Assembly: GCA_963703075.1 (NCBI GenBank)
Contig: OY969786.1
Coordinates: 1,364,001-1,428,000, forward strand
Direction: 5' to 3'
Length of the DNA: 64,000 nucleotides
DNA from: Korobacter sp963703075
Lineage (GTDB): Bacteria; Acidobacteriota; Terriglobia; Terriglobales; Acidobacteriaceae
The notes below the pieces were generated by a model that was given only the letters and a program-made list of their open reading frames with translations, was not told the origin of the DNA and did not search any database. Shown in pieces: positions 16,942-25,261 of the stretch. The translations under genes were made by a program, and so were the position numbers. The stretch's first letter is position 1, and each line of letters starts with the position of its first letter.

Positions 16942-18795
16942 TCAGGACCCACGTGGGAGCGGGATGGCGTCGACTTTAGGCTCGGCGACTCGCAGGACGC
17001 GGGGCGTGATGATGACCATCAGCTCCGATTCCAGTCCCTCGCGGTCCGAGGTGCGTAACAGGGAACCCAGTACTGGAATCTCTCCGATCCCTGGTACCCC
17101 GGTCAGGGTCAGTGCTTGCGAGGTGCTGAGGAAGCTCACCACCACGCCGGGCTCGCCATCCTTCAAGGAAATCGAGCCCTTGTACTCCTCGTTGTTGATG
17201 ATGGGAATGCCGTTGTTCGTGCCCGCGCCCAGCGAGCGAATTTGCATTTCAAGGTTCAACCGCACATCGCGATTCTGTTGGATCGACGGGGTCGCCTTCA
17301 CCGTGAGCCCGAGATCTTCGTAGTTGAAGGAAGGGAACGGCGCGATGTAGGTGCCGTTGCCGATGACGCTGGCGATGGCCGAGGTGTTATAGATCGGCGA
17401 GAAGGTGCTGTTAAGAATCGGGTAGCGCTCTCCGATGCGGACGGTCGCGGGGAGGTTCTGCGCGGCGCGCAGGGTCAGGTGATCAAGCGACTGCAAGTCC
17501 GACTTATTGAAATTGATGTTCAGGGAAGCGCCGGGAATCGACAGGGCCATCAGGGTAAGACCGCCGCCATAGGTCGCAAACGGAGTCTGGAAGAGCGACC
17601 CTACCTGGCTGCCGAGCGCCTGCGTGATGAGTGCCTGGATGCTGGTGCCATTGGCCTGGTTGATGGCTCCGGAGGAGATCAGGTTGTTGATGATCGTCTG
17701 CAGGTTGGTCGAGCCAAGCTGGGTGAGCGCCGCGCCGAGGTTGAAGGTGGTGAACTGCTGCGGCGGCTGAATCCCGAGCTGCCTGGTCAACGTGCCGCTG
17801 ACCTGATAGACGCTCACGTCGAGCGCCACCTGCGGGCGAGAGGCGTCGAGATCGTCGAAGAACTCGGAGATCGCTTTGACGGTCGGGGCGGGCGCACGCA
17901 CGGTGATCGTGTTTTGTGACGGCTGGGCGACGATAAAGCGGACGTCGAAGATCACGCGGAAGACATTGACGATGTCCTGCAGCTCGGTGGGGGTGGTGGC
18001 GTCGGGAAAGTAGAACGTGCGCAGCGCCGAGCGCTGATAATCGCGACGATTCGCAGGAGTATCCGGCATCACCATGGCCTGACGGAGTCCGAGCGGAGTC
18101 CAGAAGGTGTTGGTCACATCACAAGCGGCGCCCATTGCGCGAGAAAAATCGGTCGCGTCGAGGTCGAAGCGCACGGGCTTGCTGGGAACCGAGGCATCGA
18201 TGGTCGCGGTCACGCCATATGCCTGCATAACGGTGGTTAGTAATCCACGTGAATCGCCGCGATAACTGAATGATTTAGTGACGTTCTCGGGAACGAGCTC
18301 GATGGGCGACGCCATGTTGTCGTCATCGCTATAGCGCACAACGGTTGTGCTGACGTCGGAGAGTGCGGGGAGGACGTTCTTCAATTGCTGCAGCGCGAAC
18401 TGATTGCTGGGGTCGACGCGCAGGGCTTCGCGGTAGTCGGCCTGGGCGGCAATCGTGTCATTTTTTTCCATCGCGTGGTTGCCATGCTGGATGTCTGACA
18501 TGACTGCCTGCTGCCGCGTCATCTCGCGGGCCGTCGCGTAATCCACGTTCTTGGGGACGAGCTTCGCGGAAGCTTCGAAATGCGCGAGAGCTTCTTCGAA
18601 GCGGCCTTCTTTTCGAAGTTTCGTGCCTTCCGAGAATTCGTGCCGGGCCTTCTTTTCGTCGCTCTTGGAAGGCTCCTCGGCCTTTTGCTTCACGGTGACC
18701 GGAGGATCGACGGCGGGGGTTTGCGGAGCAGGCAGGTTCTGCGCTCCCAGCCCGGTGGCGCTCACGAGAACCGTTATCCAGATCGCCGTCTTCAT
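16942..18795 (-). CDS. TPR-containing secretin (GspD/PilQ family)
   Basis: The 617-residue protein has a signal peptide and a charged linker, then one or two TPR-like repeats (about 45-145, EGTKLRKEGRFEEALAHFEA). Secretin N-type domains follow (FYFPDATTPTELQDIVNVFR and FIVAQPSQNTITVRAP), then the C-terminal secretin pore domain with GVPGIGEIPVLGSLLR and ESELMVIITPRVLR. Secretins form outer membrane channels for type II secretion or type IV pili. No other secretion or pilus gene is within the window, so the partner machinery is elsewhere or the protein is an orphan. It begins 6 bases after the end of the HAD phosphatase gene on the same strand. Confidence 0.9.
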   Translation of the reverse strand: MKTAIWITVLVSATGLGAQNLPAPQTPAVDPPVTVKQKAEEPSKSDEKKARHEFSEGTKLRKEGRFEEALAHFEASAKLVPKNVDYATAREMTRQQAVMSDIQHGNHAMEKNDTIAAQADYREALRVDPSNQFALQQLKNVLPALSDVSTTVVRYSDDDNMASPIELVPENVTKSFSYRGDSRGLLTTVMQAYGVTATIDASVPSKPVRFDLDATDFSRAMGAACDVTNTFWTPLGLRQAMVMPDTPANRRDYQRSALRTFYFPDATTPTELQDIVNVFRVIFDVRFIVAQPSQNTITVRAPAPTVKAISEFFDDLDASRPQVALDVSVYQVSGTLTRQLGIQPPQQFTTFNLGAALTQLGSTNLQTIINNLISSGAINQANGTSIQALITQALGSQVGSLFQTPFATYGGGLTLMALSIPGASLNINFNKSDLQSLDHLTLRAAQNLPATVRIGERYPILNSTFSPIYNTSAIASVIGNGTYIAPFPSFNYEDLGLTVKATPSIQQNRDVRLNLEMQIRSLGAGTNNGIPIINNEEYKGSISLKDGEPGVVVSFLSTSQALTLTGVPGIGEIPVLGSLLRTSDREGLESELMVIITPRVLRVAEPKVDAIPLPRGS

Positions 18796-18801
18796 TGGTT
18801 C

Positions 18802-19506
18802 CTAAGCAAGAAGTTCCGTACAGCACGCGACGGAATGAGTGGGCCCATGCTGCTGCAATTGGTCGAGCGCGTAGATCCCTGTAGCTACCGCCAGCACCGG
18901 CATCCCCAGCTTCTGCGCCGCCATAATGTCATTGGGCGTATCGCCGACAAAGCAAATTCTGGCCGACGCTCCTAATCGTGCACCCGCCTGCTCCATGGCG
19001 TCGCGAAAGATGTCGGAACGAAACTCATGGCGATCGCTGAATCCACCGACGCGGAAGCGATCGCGAATCCCGGCAGCCTTCAGTTTCGTCCACCCGATAC
19101 GCTCCAGGTTCCCGGTACATACGCCCATCAGCTTGCCTTCCGCATCCAGCCCCTCGAGCAACTCCCGCACGGAGGGACAAAGCTCTGGTCGAAGATCGGC
19201 TGCATGCCGCTCCACGTCGTCGCACATGATCTTCTGTGCTTCGGCAAGCCCACCCTCGAACCGCTCTGCATCGATGCCGCAAAGCCCCGCCGCTGCCCGC
19301 AAAATCCCAATATCCGTATTTCCATGGACGGGAACGGTGTCGATGCGGGCCTCACAGTGATAGACGCTCTTCAGTGCGAGATGGAAGGCGTTGTAATGGA
19401 CCCAATCGCGGCTGTTCAGCAAGGTGCCATCGATATCGAACAAATAGGCGTCGAAAGCGCTCCAGTCGAAGCGGTTCGCTGCCGGTATCGTGGTGGTCTC
19501 GGACAC
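18802..19506 (-). CDS. HAD-superfamily hydrolase (phosphoglycolate phosphatase-like)
   Basis: The 234-residue protein carries all HAD motifs: the nucleophile and acid/base Asp in LFDIDGTLLNS (Asp24, Asp26), motif II in GVCTGNLER, and motifs III/IV in ARICFVGDTPNDIMAA. A helical cap between residues ~35 and 110 places it in subfamily I, like Gph/PGP. It probably removes phosphate from a small metabolite; the substrate cannot be told from sequence. It is transcribed immediately upstream of the secretin gene. Confidence 0.88.
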   Translation of the reverse strand: MSETTTIPAANRFDWSAFDAYLFDIDGTLLNSRDWVHYNAFHLALKSVYHCEARIDTVPVHGNTDIGILRAAAGLCGIDAERFEGGLAEAQKIMCDDVERHAADLRPELCPSVRELLEGLDAEGKLMGVCTGNLERIGWTKLKAAGIRDRFRVGGFSDRHEFRSDIFRDAMEQAGARLGASARICFVGDTPNDIMAAQKLGMPVLAVATGIYALDQLQQHGPTHSVACCTELLA

Positions 19507-19613
19507 GGCCTCAGTTTACCAGTCAAGCTCGTAATCGACGGCATTACGATTGTGAGTCAACCCCGGTCGCATCTTCTTCCTCTAATGATTAGGAAAAGGG
19601 TGGAGGAACGGCA

Positions 19614-20612
19614 ATGAAGCTGCTCACAGTATTGTTGGCTATGTCGGTTGCCGGGGCGATTGCTCAAACGCCGTCGATGGCGCCGCCGCAGTCGGATGCG
19701 ATGCCGAATGAATCCACCACCGCGCCCGATCAGTCGAGCGTGAAGCCGCAAACCGTCCGTGGATGCCTGAGCAGCGTTGGCGACAATTACACGATCACCG
19801 ACCAGGTCAGCGGCAAGACGTTCAAACTCGGGGGCTCGACCGATCGATTGAAGCAATTCATCGGGCAAACGGTGGAAGTGACCGGGTCCGTCAAGAGCGT
19901 GGATGGCGACAGCAAGCCGCCGTCCGCCAGCACCGGTGACATTCTCACCCTCGCGGACGTCAAGCTGGTTTCCGACAAGTGTTCGACGGTGCCCGGCCGC
20001 GGCGCAGTCGCCCAGGCAACGCCGGTATTCTTCGCACTCATGCAGCGTCCAGTCAATGAAGACGCCAACACCCAACTGGACAGCAGCGCGCAGATGAGCA
20101 GCAACGCCCAGGACACTTCAGCCGCGGCCGCCAATACCCGCTCAGTCACGACCAACAACCAGGAACATGCGGTGGTCGATGTTACGGGACATACCGGCGT
20201 TCACGGATTGTCGGTTCCGACTTCCAGCACGGAATCGGTAGGCGAAAGCACTCCGCCACCCAGTTCGGCGGCGGGGTTTGCGACCGCCAAAAATCCGCAA
20301 GACAAGGGTGTGGCGCCGATGAATCCGCAGGCCTATGACCCGGCCAACCAGCGCAGCGAAGCGAATCGAGATAAGGCGCAGCCGCCGGCAAGCTTAAATC
20401 CAGAGGCGATTGGCGCCAGCCCGGAAGACGGCGACAAGGCAGCCGTGGCAGCCAGCAGCGCTGAAATGCAGACCGACGCCAACGGCCAGAAGACGACCTA
20501 CCGCACCGAGCGCAAGAGTGAGGCGAACGGCTCAGGGAATGCGAATCCCAAAGAAACCCAGCCGCCAAGCGAAGACGTGAAAACCGAAACGACGCCGTCG
20601 ACCCCGCAATAA
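19614..20612 (+). CDS. secreted protein with DUF5818-like domain and long disordered tail
   Basis: The 332-residue product has a signal peptide (MKLLTVLLAMSVAGAIAQ). A small beta domain covers about residues 42-125 (TVRGCLSSVGDNYTITDQVS, FIGQTVEVTGSVKS, ending LVSDKCS), resembling DUF5818 proteins common in Acidobacteriota, with two conserved Cys. The region after ~150 is low complexity (Ser, Ala, Pro, Asn, Gln, Thr) with no domain. A second protein of the same domain type is at 61186-61575. Function is unknown; the OB-like pattern suggests a periplasmic binding domain. The gene is divergent from the HAD phosphatase gene, with a GGAGGAAC ribosome site before the ATG. Confidence 0.78.
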   Translation: MKLLTVLLAMSVAGAIAQTPSMAPPQSDAMPNESTTAPDQSSVKPQTVRGCLSSVGDNYTITDQVSGKTFKLGGSTDRLKQFIGQTVEVTGSVKSVDGDSKPPSASTGDILTLADVKLVSDKCSTVPGRGAVAQATPVFFALMQRPVNEDANTQLDSSAQMSSNAQDTSAAAANTRSVTTNNQEHAVVDVTGHTGVHGLSVPTSSTESVGESTPPPSSAAGFATAKNPQDKGVAPMNPQAYDPANQRSEANRDKAQPPASLNPEAIGASPEDGDKAAVAASSAEMQTDANGQKTTYRTERKSEANGSGNANPKETQPPSEDVKTETTPSTPQ

Positions 20613-20729
20613 CCCTCGTTGAATGAGCGGGCTGAGCGCCTTCGGAAGCGGGAAGGGCGCTGGCTTGCCGCATCCTGCTCCGGAACAATCTTCCTCTAAC
20701 ACGACGATTTCCCAGTAAATGCGCTATTT

Positions 20730-20746
20730 GGCGCATATGATGCGCC
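20730..20746 (+). promoter_or_regulatory. palindrome with embedded TATGAT box directly before a start codon
   Basis: GGCGCAT-ATG-ATGCGCC is a perfect inverted repeat ending two bases before the ATG at 20748. It contains TATGAT (20736-20741), five of six bases of a -10 box, ending six bases before the start codon. No Shine-Dalgarno sequence can fit here. The layout fits a leaderless transcript whose -10 lies inside an operator-like palindrome; no convincing -35 is seen. Confidence 0.4.
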
Positions 20747-20747
20747 T

Positions 20748-21146
20748 ATGAAATCGCAGGTCGTGCTCGCGCTGTTTCTCGGAACCGCCTTAGCGCTTGC
20801 CGTCCCTGGCTTGGCGCAACACCCGAACGAGAACAACACTGCGTGCGTCCAGGGAACTGCCAACGTAAACCTTGTCGCCTGCCTGTCCGATGAACGCAAA
20901 AAGTCCGACGCAAGTCTGGACGCGGTGTACGCCGAGCTGCGAAAACGCTTGAGCTCGCCGGATGCCGAACGACTGGCCGCAGGCCAGCGGCAGTGGCTCG
21001 TCTATCGACATTCGAAGTGCACGGCCGCGCGTGATCCGCACCAGGATGAAGCGACCCGCTATCCCGCCTACATCGCTTGCCTCGACACCATGACCCGGGC
21101 GCGCACCCAGGAATTGCAAACGACCTACGCCGCAAAACTGAAATAG
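20748..21146 (+). CDS. LprI-like (DUF1311) secreted protein
   Basis: The 132-residue protein has a signal peptide (QVVLALFLGTALALAVPGLA). The mature domain has the LprI/YecT pattern: ACVQG...NLVACLSDERKKSDASLDAVYAEL, then AGQRQWLVYRHSKC and YPAYIACLDTMTRARTQEL. The four mature cysteines suggest two disulfides. LprI family members include a mycobacterial lysozyme inhibitor, but most are uncharacterised. It is convergent with the agmatine deiminase gene, with only 9 bases between the stops and no obvious terminator. Confidence 0.85.
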   Translation: MKSQVVLALFLGTALALAVPGLAQHPNENNTACVQGTANVNLVACLSDERKKSDASLDAVYAELRKRLSSPDAERLAAGQRQWLVYRHSKCTAARDPHQDEATRYPAYIACLDTMTRARTQELQTTYAAKLK

Positions 21147-21155
21147 AAAGGCGAA

Positions 21156-22304
21156 TCAGGTGGGTTGCTGCTGGGTCATGCAGTGGATTGCACCCAGACC
21201 CCAGATGAAATCGCCGCAGTAAATTGGGATCATCCGGCGCGAAGGAAAGAGCTGCGCCAAGGTGTTGAGCGCTTGCAGATCGTTTGCGCAATTGAATGTG
21301 GGCACGAGCACACGCTTGTTGGCGATGTAGAAGTTCGCGTAGCTTGCGGGGAGCCGGCGCCCTTCAAACCACACCGGGTCCGGCATCGGCAGCTTAACGA
21401 CGCGCAGCGGATGGCCAGCCTGGTCGGCCGAACGGACTAGACGTTTGTAATTGTCGAGCAGCGGCTCATAATTCTCATCGCCACGATGGTTTTCGCAAGC
21501 GACCACGACCGTGTTGGCATCGACGAAACGCGCGAGGTCGTCCACGTGCCCATGGGTATCGTCGCCGGCGATGCCGCGGTTCAGCCAGATTGTGTTGGGG
21601 GCGCCGAGAAAATCGGCAAAAATCTGCTCCAGGTCGTGGCGCGAGAGTTCAGGATTGCGCGCCTGTACATCGCTGAGCAGGCACTCTTCCGTGGTCAGAA
21701 TCGTTCCACTGCCGTTGACGTCGATACTGCCGCCCTCCAGCACCACGCGCTTCGGCTTGCCATTTACTTCCGCGGTCGGCTGCCAGCTCTGCACCCGGAG
21801 CGCTCCGAGTACTTGGTTGGGGATCGCATCATCGCGACGCCAATCGGAATACTTGGCCCACCCATTGAAACGCCAGTCGAGCCCAGCCAGCTTGGGCACG
21901 CTCTTCGCCGAAAGTGCGGACTTCAGGAAAATTGGGCCGTAATCGCGCGTCCAGATACGGTTGGTGGCAAAGCGGTGGAACTGGATATTGGAAGCCACGC
22001 GCTGCGACTCGCTCTCGTGCTGCGGTAGCACATGTGCTCGCCGCAGAAACGTCAAGGCGCGCTCTTCGGCCGCTTCGCTGTTGATGAGGATATTGACGCG
22101 TTCCACGTGCGAGAGATGGCGCACGATTTCGGCCATGACCCAGGCGATGGGCTCGAACTTGCCCGGCCAGTCCGATTTGTTATGCGGCCAGGCGATCCAC
22201 GTGGCGGCGTGCGGCTCCCACTCCGCCGGCATGCGATAGCCAAGGGCAGCGGGTGAACCGGGTTGCGGATTGATCTTCGCGCTTTGTGCCAATCTCGATT
22301 CCAA
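21156..22304 (-). CDS. aguA: agmatine deiminase
   Basis: The 382-residue protein belongs to the peptidyl-arginine-deiminase-like (guanidino-group modifying) superfamily. It hydrolyses agmatine to N-carbamoylputrescine and ammonia. Hallmarks are MPAEWEPHAATWIAWPHN, IWTRDYGPIFL, VLEGGSIDVNGSGTILTTEE, GDDTHGHVDDLARF and the C-terminal catalytic Cys in GAIHCMTQQ. The length matches the family (about 350-380). It lies 34 bases downstream of aguB on the same strand, so the two consecutive pathway enzymes are probably co-transcribed. Confidence 0.93.
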   Translation of the reverse strand: MESRLAQSAKINPQPGSPAALGYRMPAEWEPHAATWIAWPHNKSDWPGKFEPIAWVMAEIVRHLSHVERVNILINSEAAEERALTFLRRAHVLPQHESESQRVASNIQFHRFATNRIWTRDYGPIFLKSALSAKSVPKLAGLDWRFNGWAKYSDWRRDDAIPNQVLGALRVQSWQPTAEVNGKPKRVVLEGGSIDVNGSGTILTTEECLLSDVQARNPELSRHDLEQIFADFLGAPNTIWLNRGIAGDDTHGHVDDLARFVDANTVVVACENHRGDENYEPLLDNYKRLVRSADQAGHPLRVVKLPMPDPVWFEGRRLPASYANFYIANKRVLVPTFNCANDLQALNTLAQLFPSRRMIPIYCGDFIWGLGAIHCMTQQQPT

Positions 22305-22338
22305 ACAGTTCCGAACAGACGGAATTCAACAGCAAGTA

Positions 22339-23241
22339 TCAATCGTCGAAGCGGTGAGTGATCTTTCCGTAACTCTCAATGCGTCGATCCCGCAGGAAGG
22401 GCCAGTTGCGGCGCACATCTTCCATGCGTTGCGCGTCGATGTCGGCGAGGAGGATCTCTTCCTGGTCGTGCGAAGCTTCGGCAAGCACCTGCCCAAATGG
22501 ATCGGCAATAAACGATCCGCCCCAGAACTCCAGTCCTGCGCCCTCGACCTTGTTCCCACGCACGTTGCCGTTTTCTGTGCCGACGCGGTTTACCACGGCG
22601 ACATAGACCCCGTTGGCAATGGCATGTGCCCGCTGGATGGTTTTCCATGCGTCGTGTTGGGCCACGCCGAACTCTGCCTTTTCTGCCGGGTGCCATCCGA
22701 TGGCGGTGGGATAGAAGAGTACCTGTGCGCCCTGAATGGCGGTGAGCCGCGCGCCTTCCGGATACCACTGGTCCCAGCATACGAGCGTGCCGATTTTGCC
22801 GAACGTTGTATCGAATGCCTTAAACCCGAGATCGCCGGGCGTGAAGTAATACTTCTCGTAGTAAAGCGGATCGTCGGGGATGTGCATCTTGCGATAGATG
22901 CCCTTGAGCGCTCCGGCTTCGTCGAGGACTGCCGCCGTATTGTGGTAAATCCCGGCCGCCCGCCGCTCGAAAAGGGAAGCCACGATCACCACTCCGAGTT
23001 CACGCGCCACGTCTCCGACACGCTTTGTCGAAGGACCTGGTATGGATTCGGCAAGATCGAAAAGGGCAGTATCTTCGCGCTGGCAGAAATATTGCGTCCG
23101 AAACAGTTCCGGCAAACAAATGACGGATGCGCCCTGCCTCGCCGCCTGGCGAACACGGTCCAGCGCTTTTACCATGTTTTCTTCCGGCTCCGGGCCGCAC
23201 GACATCTGGATCAAGCCAATCGTGAACTTCTCAGCAGGCAC
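22339..23241 (-). CDS. aguB: N-carbamoylputrescine amidase
   Basis: This nitrilase-superfamily enzyme of 300 residues turns N-carbamoylputrescine into putrescine, CO2 and ammonia. The catalytic triad is visible: Glu in ICLPELFRTQYF, Lys in YRKMHIPDDPLYYEK and Cys in LVCWDQWYPEGAR. The HIPDDP and WYPEGAR segments are typical of AguB. The start is taken at the GTG at 23241 because GGAGG stands five bases before it; a TTG at 23274 in the same frame would add 11 residues. aguA follows directly, and the DHS-like gene is divergent from it. Confidence 0.93.
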   Translation of the reverse strand: MPAEKFTIGLIQMSCGPEPEENMVKALDRVRQAARQGASVICLPELFRTQYFCQREDTALFDLAESIPGPSTKRVGDVARELGVVIVASLFERRAAGIYHNTAAVLDEAGALKGIYRKMHIPDDPLYYEKYYFTPGDLGFKAFDTTFGKIGTLVCWDQWYPEGARLTAIQGAQVLFYPTAIGWHPAEKAEFGVAQHDAWKTIQRAHAIANGVYVAVVNRVGTENGNVRGNKVEGAGLEFWGGSFIADPFGQVLAEASHDQEEILLADIDAQRMEDVRRNWPFLRDRRIESYGKITHRFDD

Positions 23242-23464
23242 ATCAACCTCCGCCACAATTCTGTAGGATAACAAAAAGCAAAATTCGAATCACAAAGCGC
23301 TCAGGGGTCTTAATTCATGCGGCTTTCATATTCCGAGCCCCAGATACCGTGTGGTTCGTTGAAGTCATGTTGACGTTCCCGCGCGAAGAAATTACTTTCA
23401 AAGGTTCCATACTCCTCTCGCATTCCTATCTGATCCGCGAGCAAAGATTCCCGAGGTGAATTGC

Positions 23465-24538
23465 GTGAAGCACGACGAACCGCATGACGAAGGCGCTGGC
23501 ATCGAGCGCGAACTCCACGACCCGATCTCCGACAAACTGGTGCCACTCGAGCCGCTCGATCTCTCGAAGATCGTCACGGTGGACGACCTGGTGCGCGCGA
23601 TGGCGAAGACCGCCTTCACCGGACGCCAGGTGGGCCAGGCTGCGGACGTGCTCGAAGCGATGGCACGCGACAAGGAAGCCTTCGTCGTGATGACGCTCGC
23701 CGGGGCGATGACCGTCGCGAAACAAGGCTTGATTGTCGCCGACCTCGTCGATGCCGGCATCGTAAAGACGATTGTCTCGACCGGCGCGCTGATGGCGCAC
23801 GGCCTGGTCGAAGCCGCCGGAAAATCCCACTTCGTGTGGGACGAGAAGATGAATGACGTGGAACTCTACGAGGCCGGCTATAACCGCGTGTACGACACCC
23901 TGGAGCCGGAGACGAACCTGAATTTTGTCGAGGGAATCGTGGCGCAGATTCTCGACCAGTGGGACGCCAAGGAGACGATGTGCTCCTACAAGCTCAACCG
24001 CGAGGTCGGGCGCTACCTGCACGAGCACGTGGAAGGGCGCGGCATCCTGAAGTCGGCTTTCGAGAAGAACGTTCCCGTGTTCGTGCCCGCCTTCACCGAC
24101 TCCGAACTCGGCCTTGACGTGGCCCTGCACAATCGTAAGCGCAAGAAAGAGGGAAGAGAGCCGATCCGCTTCGATCCCTTCCTCGACCTCGAGCACTTCG
24201 CCGAAACCCTGCTGAAGCAGGTGCGCCTCGGCATCTTCACCATTGGCGGCGGCGTGCCGCGCAACTGGTCGCAGCAGTTCGGTCCGTTCATCGAGCTACG
24301 GCATCGTCGCGGTGGGGAAGACTTGCCGCTCAAGCGCTATCACTACGGATTGCGCATCTGTCCGGAACCGGTGCACTGGGGTGGACTCTCGGGATCGCCC
24401 TACAGCGAAGCGATTTCGTGGGGCAAGTTCGTACCCCCGGCCGAAGGCGGCAAGTTCGGCGAAGTCTTCGTGGATGCGACGGTGGGCTTGCCAATGATCG
24501 TGGGGGCCGTGCTGGAGAGGCTGAAGAAAAAGCCGTAA
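23465..24538 (+). CDS. deoxyhypusine synthase-like protein (bacterial DHS-like, candidate polyamine-forming enzyme)
   Basis: The 357-residue product is a clear DHS-fold protein: NAD-binding segments VVMTLAGAMTVAKQ and TIVSTGALMAHGLVEA, then NVPVFVPAFTDSELGLDVALH, IFTIGGGVPRNWSQQ, and the C-terminal CPEPVHWGGLSG and VPPAEGGKFGEVFVDATVG. In true deoxyhypusine synthase the residue after GGG-x-P is the catalytic Lys; here it is Arg266, as I recall for bacterial DHS-like proteins. Bacteria have no eIF5A, so hypusination is not expected. The setting among putrescine biosynthesis genes suggests aminobutyl transfer to a polyamine (for example homospermidine formation), which is inference. The start chosen is the GTG at 23465 with AGGTGA five bases upstream; a GTG at 23456 is also in frame. 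Confidence 0.87.
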   Translation: MKHDEPHDEGAGIERELHDPISDKLVPLEPLDLSKIVTVDDLVRAMAKTAFTGRQVGQAADVLEAMARDKEAFVVMTLAGAMTVAKQGLIVADLVDAGIVKTIVSTGALMAHGLVEAAGKSHFVWDEKMNDVELYEAGYNRVYDTLEPETNLNFVEGIVAQILDQWDAKETMCSYKLNREVGRYLHEHVEGRGILKSAFEKNVPVFVPAFTDSELGLDVALHNRKRKKEGREPIRFDPFLDLEHFAETLLKQVRLGIFTIGGGVPRNWSQQFGPFIELRHRRGGEDLPLKRYHYGLRICPEPVHWGGLSGSPYSEAISWGKFVPPAEGGKFGEVFVDATVGLPMIVGAVLERLKKKP

Positions 24539-24551
24539 CGTTTGCTTTGCA

Positions 24552-24588
24552 ATGAAAAAGGCGCGATTTTCTCACGCCTTTTTTTATT
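24552..24588. terminator. bidirectional terminator between DHS-like and arginine decarboxylase genes
   Basis: An AAAAAGGCG arm and a CGCCTTTTTTT arm flank an ~11-base loop. It has an A-tract on the left and a T-tract on the right, so it can end transcription from both convergent genes. Confidence 0.8.
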
Positions 24589-24602
24589 GCTCCGAAACTC
24601 GC

Positions 24603-25160
24603 TTACTCGAAAATCAAAATCGCCGCCGCAATCGTCGTCGTCCAGAGACCCTTTTTGTCGCCGACGGCCGATTGGGTGATATTCGTGGTGCGCACGATCT
24701 TGTTGGAGAGGCGATAGACCTCTTTTTTCTCGTCCCAACTCTTGTCGGGATCGAAGTCGACATCCAGCGTCGTGGCGAGCATCTCGGCGGCAAGCTCCTC
24801 GGCGTAATCGCCGGCAATGTCGTCGGTTTCACCGAAGGAGTGGTGCTCGCTTAGATAGCCGTAGGTGCTGTGATCGGCGGGCTGCGCCATGCCAATGCTG
24901 GAAGCCACCAGCCGGTGCGGCTCGCGGGTGGAGTTTTCGGCCACGACGGCGAAAACGACTTCGCCGGGATTGAGATATTTCAGGCCTTCTTTGCGGGTAA
25001 TCAACTTGCAGTTCGGCGGAAAGATCGAGGAGACCCGGACCAGGTTTTGCGCGGCAATGCCGGCGTCGCGCAACGCGAGCTCAAACGATGTGAGCCGCTC
25101 CTTGTGTTTTCCCACGCCCTTCGTGAGAAAAATCCGCTTCGGAACCATGTCCTTGCCCAA
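24603..25160 (-). CDS. pyruvoyl-dependent arginine decarboxylase
   Basis: This 185-residue proenzyme decarboxylates arginine to agmatine, the first step of the putrescine route completed by the neighbouring aguA and aguB. The self-cleavage site is VRVSSIFPP: cleavage between the two Ser residues (44 and 45) would yield the beta chain and a pyruvoyl-capped alpha chain, as in the archaeal PvlArgDC. Other family marks are LTSFELALRDAGI, GEVVFAVVAENSTREP, SSIGMAQP and the final GLWTTTIAAAILIFE. A GGAGG lies 8 bases before the TTG at 25160. An ATG at 25148 and a TTG at 25175 are alternatives in the same frame. Confidence 0.93.
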   Translation of the reverse strand: MGKDMVPKRIFLTKGVGKHKERLTSFELALRDAGIAAQNLVRVSSIFPPNCKLITRKEGLKYLNPGEVVFAVVAENSTREPHRLVASSIGMAQPADHSTYGYLSEHHSFGETDDIAGDYAEELAAEMLATTLDVDFDPDKSWDEKKEVYRLSNKIVRTTNITQSAVGDKKGLWTTTIAAAILIFE

Positions 25161-25261
25161 ATTCCCAGCCTCCAATTATTGTCGGGTTTAAAGAAAAAAA
25201 TAACACAGCGTTCCGCGCTGTGCGGGAATTGAAACAAAAATTTGCAGTTAATTCCTGGAGG

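Noticed and set aside
22379..23271. 333-residue open frame on the plus strand
   Set aside because: Antisense shadow of aguB, which has the full nitrilase triad.
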